Of a stretch of 64,000 bases of DNA, positions 25,067 through 32,596 are shown piece by piece; positions within the stretch are counted from its first letter, which is position 1; the number at the start of each line of letters is the position of its first letter. This stretch comes from CAKSST01 sp045535505 (GTDB taxonomy: Bacteria; Bacillota; Clostridia; Oscillospirales; Acutalibacteraceae). The translations under genes were made by a program, and so were the position numbers. The DNA lies in assembly GCA_045535505.1 (NCBI GenBank), contig JAZSLU010000004.1, positions 1-64,000 on the forward strand, in the 5' to 3' direction. The notes under the pieces are model-generated. The model had not been told where the DNA came from, made no database searches, and saw nothing but the letters and a program-made list of their open reading frames with translations.

Positions 25067-25112
25067 AAAGCAGAATTAATGTACGTCAACGTTACACTAA
25101 TTCTGCTTTTTA
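25067..25112. terminator. Bidirectional terminator-like hairpin
   Basis: AAAAAGCAGAATTA and TAATTCTGCTTTTT form a 14-bp stem with an 18-nt loop containing a smaller ACGT-type palindrome. It lies after the HAD gene and before the lysK promoter region. Confidence 0.75.
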
Positions 25113-25115
25113 CAT

Positions 25116-25910
25116 TTAGTTGCTTTTGGCTACCTTAACAATATCTGCTACACCGTCTAATATCATAGTAGGGCGATAAGCATATTCGTCAACCGTTTTA
25201 ATATTAGAAATGCCCGAAAGCACCAAAACGGTTGACATACCGCTCTCTGTTCCGCAAACAATGTCTGTATCCATACGGTCACCAACCATAACTGCCTCGT
25301 CAGCATGGCAACCAAGCATTTTAAGACCTGTTCGCATCATAAGCGGATTGGGTTTGCCGCAAAAATAAGCTTTTTTGCCGGTCGCAATTTCAATGGGCGA
25401 AATTAAAGCGCGGCAGGCGGGGGCAATGCCGTTTTCAATGGGACCCGAAACGTCAGAGTTGGCACCGATAAGCTTGGCACCGCCAAGTACAAGATTGGTA
25501 GCTTTGGTTAATGTATCAAGATTGTATGATTTTGCCTCACCTATAACCACATAGTCGGGGTTGACGTCGTTCATAATGATACCTGCATCATAAAGTGCGT
25601 TTGTAAGACCTGCTTCACCCAACACATAAGCAGAACAACCGGGAGATTGGTTTTTCAAAAATTCAGCCGTTGCCAAAGCGCTTGTATAAAAATGGTGTTC
25701 AGGCACGTCAAGACCTATACGTTTTAGTTTTTGGTTTAACTCTTTTGGGGTATATCCGCTGTTGTTTGTCAAAAAAAGATATTCTTTGTTGTTTTGGTGT
25801 AACCACTCAATAAACTCTGCAACACCCGGCAAAATTTTGTTGCCGTGGTAGATAACACCGTCCATATCGCATATAAAGCCTTTTTTAGCGTTAAAATCAA
25901 TTTTAGTCAT
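25116..25910 (-). CDS. HAD-superfamily IIA phosphatase (NagD-like)
   Basis: The 264-residue protein has all HAD motifs. Motif I is CDMDGVIYHG at residues 14-23 with the nucleophile Asp15 and acid Asp17, motif II is the threonine in LFLTNNSG, and motif III and IV residues lie in FCGKPNP (lysine) and VMVGDRMDTDI (acidic pair). The large cap between motifs II and III identifies subfamily IIA (NagD, AraL, 4-nitrophenyl phosphatase types). The substrate is probably a sugar phosphate or nucleotide but cannot be named. Ribosome site AAGGAGGG precedes the ATG. Confidence 0.9.
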   Translation of the reverse strand: MTKIDFNAKKGFICDMDGVIYHGNKILPGVAEFIEWLHQNNKEYLFLTNNSGYTPKELNQKLKRIGLDVPEHHFYTSALATAEFLKNQSPGCSAYVLGEAGLTNALYDAGIIMNDVNPDYVVIGEAKSYNLDTLTKATNLVLGGAKLIGANSDVSGPIENGIAPACRALISPIEIATGKKAYFCGKPNPLMMRTGLKMLGCHADEAVMVGDRMDTDIVCGTESGMSTVLVLSGISNIKTVDEYAYRPTMILDGVADIVKVAKSN

Positions 25911-25989
25911 TTTGGGGAAATCCCTCCTTATAAATCTATTATATATAATAAGCGCAAATTTTTAAAGAAAAATTTTTTTACAATAAAAA

Positions 25990-26014
25990 GTGCCGATATT
26001 AAATTTATCGGCAC
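25990..26014. terminator. Terminator after the feo operon
   Basis: GTGCCGATA, loop TTAAATT, TATCGGCAC. Read leftward it is followed by a T-rich stretch, so it closes the feoA-feoB operon. Confidence 0.75.
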
Positions 26015-26021
26015 GAAAAAA

Positions 26022-26177
26022 TTATTTTTTGCAACAGTTTTGCTTAATTTTTGTAACGCACTCTTGTGCGTGTGGACAACCAACACATTTACAGCCTTTC
26101 TTTTTAGATTTATAAACGTAAAAGGCTGCAAGCGATAAAATTATAACAAGCAAACCAATAATTATTACATTTTCCAT
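26022..26177 (-). CDS. FeoB-associated Cys-rich membrane protein
   Basis: The 51-residue protein has one N-terminal membrane helix (VIIIGLLVIILSLAAFYVY), then a basic stretch and a cysteine cluster GCKCVGCPHAQECV with CC near the end. This is the pattern of the small FeoB-associated membrane proteins found after feoB in Firmicutes. It probably supports iron transport through FeoB, perhaps as a cytosolic metal-binding tail. The ATG at 26177 follows AAAGGACG by 9 nt. It lies 14 nt after feoB. Confidence 0.85.
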   Translation of the reverse strand: MENVIIIGLLVIILSLAAFYVYKSKKKGCKCVGCPHAQECVTKIKQNCCKK

Positions 26178-26191
26178 AAATAAAACGTCCT

Positions 26192-28168
26192 TTAATATAA
26201 TTTGCAATTTTTCCTGTCGGTTCGCAAAATTAAAAGAGCAATCAACAATGCCATTGCCAAAACAGCAATCAGTCCGGGCAAAAACGCTGTGCCAACCGTT
26301 TTTGTTGCAATAATCGTTCCAATTTGATACACAAAGAAAGCAATGGTATATCCAACTGCCAACTGTAAGGCAATACCGCCCCAAAACCACTTTGCGCTCT
26401 TCATTTCGGCGCTCATGGCACCAATGGCCGCAAAGCAGGGAGGAGAATATAGGTTAAACATCAAATAGGCAAGTGCGGATGCCTTTGTCAGTTGCATAAC
26501 CGCAGCAACCTCAGCCACTCCGCCCATCAAAGCCAACTCATCAACATTAATAAAGTTTGTTATGGCAAAGCAAACCGCCAAGGTGCCAACAACGTTTTCT
26601 TTTGCAATAAATCCTGTAATGGCGGCGGCAGCCAACTGCCACGAAAGCACGCCGACAATAGGTACAAGCAAATAAGCAAAAGGTCTTGCAACCGATGCTA
26701 AAATAGAAGCATTAGCGCTGTTTGTAACTGTAAAACTCCAGTCAAAAGACTGCATAACTTGTACTGCTGTGTTACAAATTAAAATAATGGTTGTGGCCTT
26801 TACTATGTAAGACCAGCCTCTACTGCACATTGACTTAAAAGCGCCAATAAAAGAAGGTACTTTATATTCGGGCATTTCTATAATGAAATAAGACTTTTTT
26901 CTGTGGCAACCTGTAATGCCGTTAACAAGCAAAGCGCCTATAATAATAAGTGCTATACCGCAAAGATACATCAAGGTGCTTACCCAACCCGCATTGTCAA
27001 AGAAAACACCTGCAAAAAGAGAGATTACAGGAATTTTAGCGCCGCAGGGCATAAAGGGTGCAAGCATTGCGGTGGCTCTGCGCTCACGCTCGTTTTTAAT
27101 AGTTCTACTTGCCATAATACCCGGTACGGCACAGCCAACCGTAATAACAAATGGAATAACCGATTTGCCTGAAAGACCCACTTTTTTAAATATGGGGTCA
27201 AGCACTACGGCAACGCGCGACATATAACCGCAGTCCTCTAAGAGAGCAATAAGAAAATACATTACCATAACCAGCGGTAAAAAGCCAATAACGGCAATAA
27301 CACCGCCTAAAACACCATCAACAAGCAACGCATAAAGTAATGGGTTAGCATTTTGCAGCAGGCCACCAATAAAGTTCTGAAAGGTTTCAAGCAAACCTAC
27401 AAGCAAATCTGCAATAGGGGTGCCCACCCAAACTTGAGAAATTTGGAACACAAGGAACATAACAACAGCAAAAATGGGTATGCCCAACCATCTGCTTGTA
27501 AGCACGGTATCAATTTTGTCACCTATATTGCGTTCGCGTGTTAAAACTTTTCTTGATTCAACCTCTTTAACAAGACGGTTTACAAAGGCAAAACGTTTGC
27601 GGTCCTCAGCTTCAACAGCCCTTTTATCTGTCATATCAATTTTTGACTGAGTATAGGGCGCTTGTTGTACCTTGCCCACCTGAGCAACAGCACTTTCAAT
27701 AATAGCCTTTAATCCATCGGCACAGGTTGAAACCGTTTCGACAACGGGGCAAGAAAGCAAATAAGACAACTTGTCTTTATCAATTAAAGTTTGCTTTTTT
27801 TGGTTAATGTCGCTTTTGTTAAGGGCAACAACCATAGGTATGCCAAGCTCTAAAAGCTGGGTTGTAAAAAACAAACTGCGGCTGAGATTGGTTGCATCCA
27901 CAATGTTGATGATAACGTCAAGATTTTCCTTTTGAATAAAATCTCTTGTAACGCTCTCTTCAGATGTGAAAGGTGACATAGAATATGCGCCGGGCAGGTC
28001 AACCGCAACAATTTTTTTATTGCTTGGATTATATGCCTTTTTAATGTTGTGTTCTTTGGTGTCAACAGTAACACCCGCCCAGTTACCAACCTTTTCATTA
28101 GAGCCGGTAAGAGCATTAAACATTGTTGTTTTACCACTGTTGGGGTTGCCTGTTAAAGCTATTTTCAT
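26192..28168 (-). CDS. feoB: Ferrous iron transport protein B
   Basis: The 658-residue inner-membrane ferrous iron transporter begins with a GTPase domain: G1 GNPNSGKT at residues 7-14, G2 threonine in WAGVTVDTKE, G3 DLPGAYS near 56 and G4 NKSD near 117. After a helical linker, residues about 220-650 form the membrane part with the paired Gate motifs, including AVPGIMASRTIKNERERRAT and PPCFAAIGAM. AAGGAG precedes the ATG. It follows feoA by 59 nt and is followed by the small Cys-rich partner. Confidence 0.96.
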   Translation of the reverse strand: MKIALTGNPNSGKTTMFNALTGSNEKVGNWAGVTVDTKEHNIKKAYNPSNKKIVAVDLPGAYSMSPFTSEESVTRDFIQKENLDVIINIVDATNLSRSLFFTTQLLELGIPMVVALNKSDINQKKQTLIDKDKLSYLLSCPVVETVSTCADGLKAIIESAVAQVGKVQQAPYTQSKIDMTDKRAVEAEDRKRFAFVNRLVKEVESRKVLTRERNIGDKIDTVLTSRWLGIPIFAVVMFLVFQISQVWVGTPIADLLVGLLETFQNFIGGLLQNANPLLYALLVDGVLGGVIAVIGFLPLVMVMYFLIALLEDCGYMSRVAVVLDPIFKKVGLSGKSVIPFVITVGCAVPGIMASRTIKNERERRATAMLAPFMPCGAKIPVISLFAGVFFDNAGWVSTLMYLCGIALIIIGALLVNGITGCHRKKSYFIIEMPEYKVPSFIGAFKSMCSRGWSYIVKATTIILICNTAVQVMQSFDWSFTVTNSANASILASVARPFAYLLVPIVGVLSWQLAAAAITGFIAKENVVGTLAVCFAITNFINVDELALMGGVAEVAAVMQLTKASALAYLMFNLYSPPCFAAIGAMSAEMKSAKWFWGGIALQLAVGYTIAFFVYQIGTIIATKTVGTAFLPGLIAVLAMALLIALLILRTDRKNCKLY

Positions 28169-28227
28169 AAGAAAACTCCTTGATTTTGGTGATGACAGTA
28201 TAGTTGGCTAACCATAGTATATTAAAA

Positions 28228-28443
28228 CTATTCAATATCAATAGAGGTCGCCAACTGTTTGTCAATGCTGTAACGGCTGTCCTTTATTGAAACAACGCAG
28301 GTTTTAGTCTTTTTTGATACTACGGTAATCGGTTCTCCTGCATAGCACCCTAAGGAGAACAAAAAAGCATCAAGTTCGGGGTCTTGGGTATTAATTTTTG
28401 CTATGATATATTCTTTGCCAAGCTCGGCAGAAAACAAGTTCAT
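28228..28443 (-). CDS. feoA: Ferrous iron transport protein A
   Basis: The 71-residue SH3-like domain protein is FeoA, the small cytosolic helper of FeoB. It shows the family pattern of a SLGCYAGEPITVV turn and a final IDKQLATSIDI strand. It is the first gene of the feo operon and lies just downstream of a strong promoter with two likely DtxR-type boxes. GAGGA lies 11 nt before the ATG. A further GTTGGCTAAC half-box lies between feoA and feoB (28203-28212). Confidence 0.85.
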   Translation of the reverse strand: MNLFSAELGKEYIIAKINTQDPELDAFLFSLGCYAGEPITVVSKKTKTCVVSIKDSRYSIDKQLATSIDIE

Positions 28444-28458
28444 AATACATCCGTCCTC

Positions 28459-28476
28459 AGTTAGTCGCGGCTAACT
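28459..28476 (-). promoter_or_regulatory. DtxR-type operator candidate 1
   Basis: AGTTAG and CTAACT form a 6-bp inverted repeat with a 6-nt centre. It shares GTTAG(C/T)nnnGGCTAA with the box at 28494-28511. It lies in the feoA leader, near the DtxR-family gene that is probably its regulator. Confidence 0.55.
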
Positions 28477-28493
28477 GCCACGCATATAAAATA

Positions 28494-28511
28494 GATTAGC
28501 CTTTGCTAACC
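28494..28511 (-). promoter_or_regulatory. DtxR-type operator candidate 2
   Basis: Read leftward this is GGTTAGCAAAGGCTAATC, an inverted repeat at the expected start site of the feoA transcript (-10 at 28526-28521). Binding here with iron bound would block feo transcription. Confidence 0.6.
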
Positions 28512-28520
28512 ACAACTGAT

Positions 28521-28549
28521 ATATTATCACCGCAAATTTAATTTGTCAA
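28521..28549 (-). promoter_or_regulatory. Promoter of the feo operon
   Basis: On the minus strand TTGACA (28549-28544), a 17-nt spacer and TAATAT (28526-28521). Confidence 0.8.
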
Positions 28550-28596
28550 TACTTTTGTGGCAATTTTTGTATATTTTATTGTTGGCAGAAAGATGG

Positions 28597-28625
28597 TTGA
28601 ATTTTAAATGTTTTTGTTGTACAAT
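28597..28625 (+). promoter_or_regulatory. Promoter of the DtxR-family gene
   Basis: TTGAAT (28597-28602), a 17-nt spacer and TACAAT (28620-28625), 60 nt upstream of the ATG. Confidence 0.55.
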
Positions 28626-28685
28626 TAATATGTAAATAAAAAAATCAAGTTTAATATTTTATATTCTCATAGGGGGTAAAGTCCG

Positions 28686-29048
28686 ATGCAAATGCAAGAA
28701 TCTGCAGAAATGTATCTTGAAACAATATACCTTCTTATCGAAAAAAAAGGAGAGGTTCGCAGCATTGATGTTGCGGAATATATGGGCTATTCAAAACCCA
28801 GCGTATCCCGTGCAGTCGGCCTTTTGAAAAAAGGCGGATATATAACAATGGCTCAGGACGGATATTTGTCTTTGACCGAGCAGGGTCGTATTGCCGCAAA
28901 TAAGATTTTTGAGCGTCATACTATATTGTCGCAGTTTTTAATGCGTTTCGGCGTTTCAAGTGAAATGGCTTCAAAAGATGCCTGCAAAATTGAACACGTT
29001 ATAAGTGACGAAACAATTTCGGCAATCAAAAAATTTATGGAAAAATAA
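28686..29048 (+). CDS. DtxR/MntR-family metal-dependent repressor
   Basis: The 120-residue protein is a short DtxR-family regulator with a winged helix (residues about 5-60, VAEYMGYSKPSVSRAVGLLK) and the metal-binding dimerisation helix (FERHTILSQFLMRFGVS, then DACKIEHVISDETI). It lacks the C-terminal SH3-like domain of full DtxR, like MntR. It is divergent from feoAB, whose promoter carries two inverted repeats, so it most likely represses iron uptake when iron is plentiful. GGGGG lies 10 nt upstream of the ATG. A second ATG two codons in is an alternative. Confidence 0.9.
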   Translation: MQMQESAEMYLETIYLLIEKKGEVRSIDVAEYMGYSKPSVSRAVGLLKKGGYITMAQDGYLSLTEQGRIAANKIFERHTILSQFLMRFGVSSEMASKDACKIEHVISDETISAIKKFMEK

Positions 29049-29053
29049 GCAAT

Positions 29054-29078
29054 AAAAACCGCAAGTTCTGCGGTTTTT
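29054..29078 (+). terminator. Terminator after the DtxR-family gene
   Basis: AAAAACCGCA, loop AGTTC, TGCGGTTTTT, then T-rich sequence before the next ribosome site. Confidence 0.8.
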
Positions 29079-29096
29079 GTTTTAAGGAGAAATGTT

Positions 29097-29861
29097 ATGA
29101 AAATTGCAGTTATTACAGGCGCATCAAGCGGAATGGGTAAAGAGTTTGTAAAAAGGCTTTGTCAAACACAAACCTTTGATGAAGTCTGGCTTATAGCAAG
29201 AAGAAAAGAAAGGTTAGACCAACTTGCAAAAGAAATTAACCTTCCCGCACGCGTTGTCCCGCTTGATTTAACAAAACAGTCATCCTTTGATGAATATGAA
29301 GCCTTGTTAAAAGAACATAATCCCAATATTTCGGTGCTTATAAACGCAAGCGGTTACGGCAAGTTTGAAGCCTTTGAAAATATAAAACTCAGCGAGCAAC
29401 TTGAGATGATTGATCTAAACGATAAAGCGCTTGTCGCAATTACCTATTTGAGTCTGCCTTATATGCAAAAGGGAAGCGAGGTTTATCAAATCGGCTCGCT
29501 TTCATCGTTTCAGCCTGTGCCTTATATCAGTGTTTACGGCGCTACAAAGGCGTTTGTGCTTTCCTTTACAAGAGCCGTTAATGCAGAACTGCGTCATAGC
29601 GGTATAAAAATGATGGCGGTTTGTCCCGGCTGGGTTAAAACTGAATTTTTTGACAGAGCCGTAACGGATGAGTCTGTTATAACCTATTACAATAAATATT
29701 TCACAGCCGAGCAGGTGGTAACAAGAGCGCTTAAAGATATGAAAAAAGGTAAAGATGTTTCGGTTGTCGGACCGTCAATCCGTGCACAAGTGCTGCTGAC
29801 AAAATTTTTACCCCACCGCCTTGTAATGAAAATCTGGCTCAAACAGCAAAAGAAAAAATAA
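29097..29861 (+). CDS. Short-chain dehydrogenase/reductase
   Basis: The 254-residue protein is a classical SDR. It has the cofactor loop TGASSGMG at residues 7-14, NASG near 84, a catalytic serine in QIGSLSS and YGATK (Tyr, Lys) near 148. The basic residues ARRKERL after the second strand favour NADPH. The substrate is unknown. The C-terminus is very basic (KIWLKQQKKK). AAGGAG precedes the ATG. The stop is followed at once by half of what looks like a terminator split by an insertion (see 29875-31349). Confidence 0.88.
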   Translation: MKIAVITGASSGMGKEFVKRLCQTQTFDEVWLIARRKERLDQLAKEINLPARVVPLDLTKQSSFDEYEALLKEHNPNISVLINASGYGKFEAFENIKLSEQLEMIDLNDKALVAITYLSLPYMQKGSEVYQIGSLSSFQPVPYISVYGATKAFVLSFTRAVNAELRHSGIKMMAVCPGWVKTEFFDRAVTDESVITYYNKYFTAEQVVTRALKDMKKGKDVSVVGPSIRAQVLLTKFLPHRLVMKIWLKQQKKK

Positions 29862-29899
29862 AAAAAGACGGTTTAGAGTCGTACTCTAAAGGACAGTAA

Positions 29900-29931
29900 A
29901 AAAGGAAGCGCGAAAATTTCGTGCTTCCTTT
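29900..29931. terminator. Strong hairpin, likely terminator
   Basis: AAAAGGAAGC and GCTTCCTTTT with inner CGAAA/TTTCG. A and T runs on both sides suit termination in either direction. Confidence 0.65.
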
Positions 29932-29960
29932 TCATTTTGTCTTATACCATAACAAGCAGG

Positions 29961-29980
29961 ACATTTAGGCGCCTAAATGT
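29961..29980. repeat. 20-bp perfect palindrome
   Basis: ACATTTAGGC joined to GCCTAAATGT without a loop, with outer AACAAG (29951-29956) and CTTGTT (29983-29988) also complementary. It lies just after the channel gene stop. It could be a protein-binding or processing site. Confidence 0.55.
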
Positions 29981-30021
29981 CACTTGTTAGGAGAACCTAA
30001 AACCCTTTATATATAAAAACG

Positions 30022-30732
30022 TTATTTGTCTTTGCTGATTTCTTCAAGATAACCGGCTGTAATAACGCCAGATGGTAGTGCAATTATCGCAATACCAAAA
30101 GCCGAAGAAATCATTGTGACAATTCTGCCAATTGTTGTTATTGGATAAATATCACCATAACCAACAGTTGTTAGGGAGATGGTTGCCCAATAAATCGCAT
30201 CAAAAAATGTTTCAAATGATTCGGGTTCAACATTATATATTACAAGCGCAGAAATTAAGATGTAAGCAACTGCCATCGTTGCAACTGCAGACAAAACCTT
30301 TTTTTGCTTTCTGAACACATTTGTTATGATATCAAAACTTTTCGAATATCTCAAAAATTTAAAAGCACGTAACACTTTTAATGTTCGCAACAATCTAAAT
30401 AGCTTTAACAATCTAAAACTACTGTTCAAAATGGTTATAGATGGTAATATTGAAATTAAATCAATAACCGCCATTGGTGTAATTGGATATACAAAGAAGG
30501 AAATCACTGATTTTTTTAGTTTATAGTCAGCGGTTATTAAACGCAAAAAATAATCTAAAATAAATATGGTTACAGTTATGTAATCAATCCACTGAAAAAT
30601 ACTATTTGTTTCCTTAAAGGCAAGTGGAGCAACACTTACAACAATAGCTACCATCATTATAAAATCATAAACATTGCTTAACTTACTATCGTTTTCTGCT
30701 GACTCAATTATTGAAAATAATTTCTTTCTCAT
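30022..30732 (-). CDS. Voltage-gated potassium channel-like protein
   Basis: The 236-residue protein has six membrane segments. The potassium selectivity filter TTVGYGD is at residues 188-194, between S5 and S6. A voltage-sensor S4 helix at about 105-130 has Arg/Lys at every third position (RLLKLFRLLRTLKVLRAFKF). It should form a tetrameric potassium-selective pore. The gene lies 13 nt downstream of the four-helix-bundle gene on the same strand, so the two are probably co-transcribed. Standalone bacterial channels of this length are common, and the pairing here is unusual. Confidence 0.92.
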   Translation of the reverse strand: MRKKLFSIIESAENDSKLSNVYDFIMMVAIVVSVAPLAFKETNSIFQWIDYITVTIFILDYFLRLITADYKLKKSVISFFVYPITPMAVIDLISILPSITILNSSFRLLKLFRLLRTLKVLRAFKFLRYSKSFDIITNVFRKQKKVLSAVATMAVAYILISALVIYNVEPESFETFFDAIYWATISLTTVGYGDIYPITTIGRIVTMISSAFGIAIIALPSGVITAGYLEEISKDK

Positions 30733-30745
30733 AATTCATACCTTT

Positions 30746-31099
30746 TTATTTCGATTTTATCGTTTTAAGTGAAGAAATCAACATTCTGCGGATCGCACCA
30801 CATTCATTTTGAACATCCTTATAAACTTCTTCAGTCATACAACCTGTCTCAAAAAGAAGTTCTAGCCAATATTCCGTTTCATAGCACTCTTTTTGAGCAA
30901 TCTCAAGTTTTGAAATAAAATCTTTTGTTCCTTGAGCATATTGGGCTTCGTGTAGGTTTGCTCCAATAGAGGTCGCTGAGCGGAGCAACTGATTTATTAA
31001 AGCGGATTCTTTGTGGTTTATTTTCATATCGCGGCAAAGAAAAACGATTTTCTTTGCAAACTCTTTTGCTTTATCTCTTAAAATACTATCAGCCAACAT
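30746..31099 (-). CDS. Four-helix-bundle protein (S23/Avd-like family)
   Basis: The 117-residue helical protein matches the family called four helix bundle protein, which includes products of 23S rRNA intervening sequences and is related to the Avd accessory protein of diversity-generating retroelements. Signatures are NQLLRSATSIGANLHEAQ near residue 48 and FISKLEIAQKECYETEYWLELL. The ATG at 31099 follows GAGGTGATA; an earlier in-frame start at 31144 has no ribosome site. Family members form pentamers with a basic surface that binds nucleic acid. Its leader is an array of hairpins (31153-31346). No reverse transcriptase is nearby. Confidence 0.85.
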   Translation of the reverse strand: MLADSILRDKAKEFAKKIVFLCRDMKINHKESALINQLLRSATSIGANLHEAQYAQGTKDFISKLEIAQKECYETEYWLELLFETGCMTEEVYKDVQNECGAIRRMLISSLKTIKSK

Positions 31100-31152
31100 T
31101 ATCACCTCTAAATTTATTATACATAAAAACCGATAGTCTTTCAAGTTATATT

Positions 31153-31346
31153 CCGACTTTGTCGGAGTGATATTATTGCCTTATGGCAATAGTGTTATTG
31201 AAACCTTGCAGTTTCAGTGGTATTTTATTCGCCTATAACTGCCGAAAGCAATATCACTTGGACTTTAGTCCAAATATCACTGCGAAGTAATAGAACTCGC
31301 CGTTAGGCGAATAAAACTGGCGTTGTATCCTTACGGGTACAACGCC
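31153..31346. repeat. Array of hairpins joined by a repeating 9-nt linker
   Basis: Short perfect hairpins follow one another: CCGAC-TTT-GTCGG (31153-31165), ATTGCC-TTAT-GGCAAT (31175-31190), TGAAAC-CTTGCA-GTTTCA (31199-31216), TTGGAC-TTTA-GTCCAA (31258-31273), CGCC-GTTA-GGCG (31298-31309) and a 12-bp stem at 31319-31346. In the left half they are separated by AGTGATATT, AGTGTTATT and AGTGGTATT. In the right half the linkers are the complement: AATATCACT, ATATCACT, AATAGAACT and AATAAAACT. The whole is therefore a large inverted repeat carrying small inverted repeats. Confidence 0.8.
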
Positions 31347-31361
31347 TTAAAACCGTCTTTT

Positions 31362-32582
31362 TTATTTTATTGCTCTTGCGGCACTTTGTCCCGCAAGCAT
31401 TGCGCTTGCCCATGCAAACGATAAATTGTATCCGCCGCAGTCGCCGCATACGTCCAAAATTTCTCCCGCAAGATATAAACCGCTTTGTTTTTTAGATTCA
31501 AAGGTAGCGCAGTTAATCTCACTTGTGCTTATGCCGCCCAAGGTTGCTTGTGCGTTGTTGTGACCGCAATCTCCTGTAACTTTAAAACTAAAGTTTTTAA
31601 TTGTTTGGGCTATACGCATAGCCTCTTTTTGTGTAATTTTCTGGCTTAAATCTTGTAAGCTTAAGCCCTGCTCTTTAATAATAACCTGTGAGAGCCGCTT
31701 GTTAAGCATACCTGTAAAAAATTCCGATAACGGACGAGAGCAAAATCTCTTTGCACGTTCAAAAATAATATTAGCAAGGTCGTGGGTTTCTATATTACTC
31801 ATCAAATCCAGACAAATTGTGCTGTTTTCTCTTGCAACGCTCGAAAGCTGTAAAATAGGGGGACCTGAAAGTCCGTAATCACAAAACAAAACCTCACCAA
31901 ATTCGCATCTTACGGTTTCGCCGTTTATAACGGCACTTGCAAGACAGTCAACCTTAATGCCTTTAAGTTGCTTTACAATTCGGTTTTCGGTTTTAAGCTG
32001 AACAATAGAAGGCAATAACGGCGTCTTTGTGTGTTTGGCATCCATTGCCATTTTGTAACCGCTGCCGTCGCAACCAAGTTTTACGCCTGAGGCAAGACCA
32101 CCGGTGCAAAGAATTATCTTTTTGGCTTTTATTTTTTCATTATCGGTGTAAAGCTCAAAAATATCGCCTGACTTTTTAAAACCGTTAATCTTAACACCGC
32201 AACAAAGGGTTACGCCAAGTGTGTCACATTCAAACCTTAAAACATCGCTGACAGATGCCGCCTGTAAGGATGCGGGATACTGTCTGCCATCGGCTTCGGT
32301 AAAAAAGGGGACACCTAAATCTTCAAAAAAATCAACAATATCTTTATGGGTGACCGTTTTAAAAACATTTTCAACAAAGGTAAGGTTTTTTGAGTGAAAT
32401 TTGTCTGCGGCAAGGTTTTTGTTTGTAATATTGCATCTGCCGTTACCTGTTACGGCAATTTTTTTGCCAACGCGGTCCAGCTGCTCAAAAACAGATATTT
32501 TTAATGTTTTGTTTTGCCTTGCGGCACATATTGCGGCCGAGAGTCCTGCCGCACCGCCGCCAATAATGGCAATATCCAACAT
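31362..32582 (-). CDS. FAD-dependent oxidoreductase of the BaiN/YhiN (HI0933) family
   Basis: The 406-residue flavoprotein begins with the dinucleotide fold IIGGGAAGLSAAI and has the family signature GKKIAVTGNGRCNITN near residue 40. CTGGLASG lies mid-protein, and the C-terminal flavin-binding end LAGEILDVCGDCGGYNLSFA near 370. Some relatives reduce bile-acid intermediates, but most have no known substrate. It is the last gene of a leftward operon with a CDF transporter, 15 nt away. AAAGGAGAAGG precedes the ATG. Its stop lies within the split terminator described for 29875-31349. Confidence 0.9.
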   Translation of the reverse strand: MLDIAIIGGGAAGLSAAICAARQNKTLKISVFEQLDRVGKKIAVTGNGRCNITNKNLAADKFHSKNLTFVENVFKTVTHKDIVDFFEDLGVPFFTEADGRQYPASLQAASVSDVLRFECDTLGVTLCCGVKINGFKKSGDIFELYTDNEKIKAKKIILCTGGLASGVKLGCDGSGYKMAMDAKHTKTPLLPSIVQLKTENRIVKQLKGIKVDCLASAVINGETVRCEFGEVLFCDYGLSGPPILQLSSVARENSTICLDLMSNIETHDLANIIFERAKRFCSRPLSEFFTGMLNKRLSQVIIKEQGLSLQDLSQKITQKEAMRIAQTIKNFSFKVTGDCGHNNAQATLGGISTSEINCATFESKKQSGLYLAGEILDVCGDCGGYNLSFAWASAMLAGQSAARAIK

Positions 32583-32596
32583 AAAAACCTTCTCCT

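Larger units (their letters stand above)
29875..31349. mobile_element. Probable 1.5-kb insertion inside a bidirectional terminator
   Basis: The SDR gene ends with ATAAAAAAAGACGGTTT (29858-29874). The convergent flavoprotein gene ends, on the opposite strand, with almost the same sequence: AAACCGTCTTTTTTAT at 31350-31365 is its inverted copy. Joined together, these halves would make a normal bidirectional terminator. Between them lie a TTTAGAGT/ACTCTAAA hairpin (29872-29890), a strong hairpin (29900-29931), a 20-bp palindrome (29961-29980), a channel gene, a four-helix-bundle gene and a hairpin array. Insertion into the loop is inferred; no transposase and no target duplication were seen. Confidence 0.5.

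Noticed and set aside
31153..31346. CRISPR-like array
   Set aside because: The conserved units are 9-nt linkers and the variable units are palindromes of 13-20 nt. Repeats are too short, the array flips orientation midway, and no cas genes are near.
30746..31346. Diversity-generating retroelement, because the bundle protein resembles Avd
   Set aside because: No reverse transcriptase, template repeat or variable repeat is present in the window.
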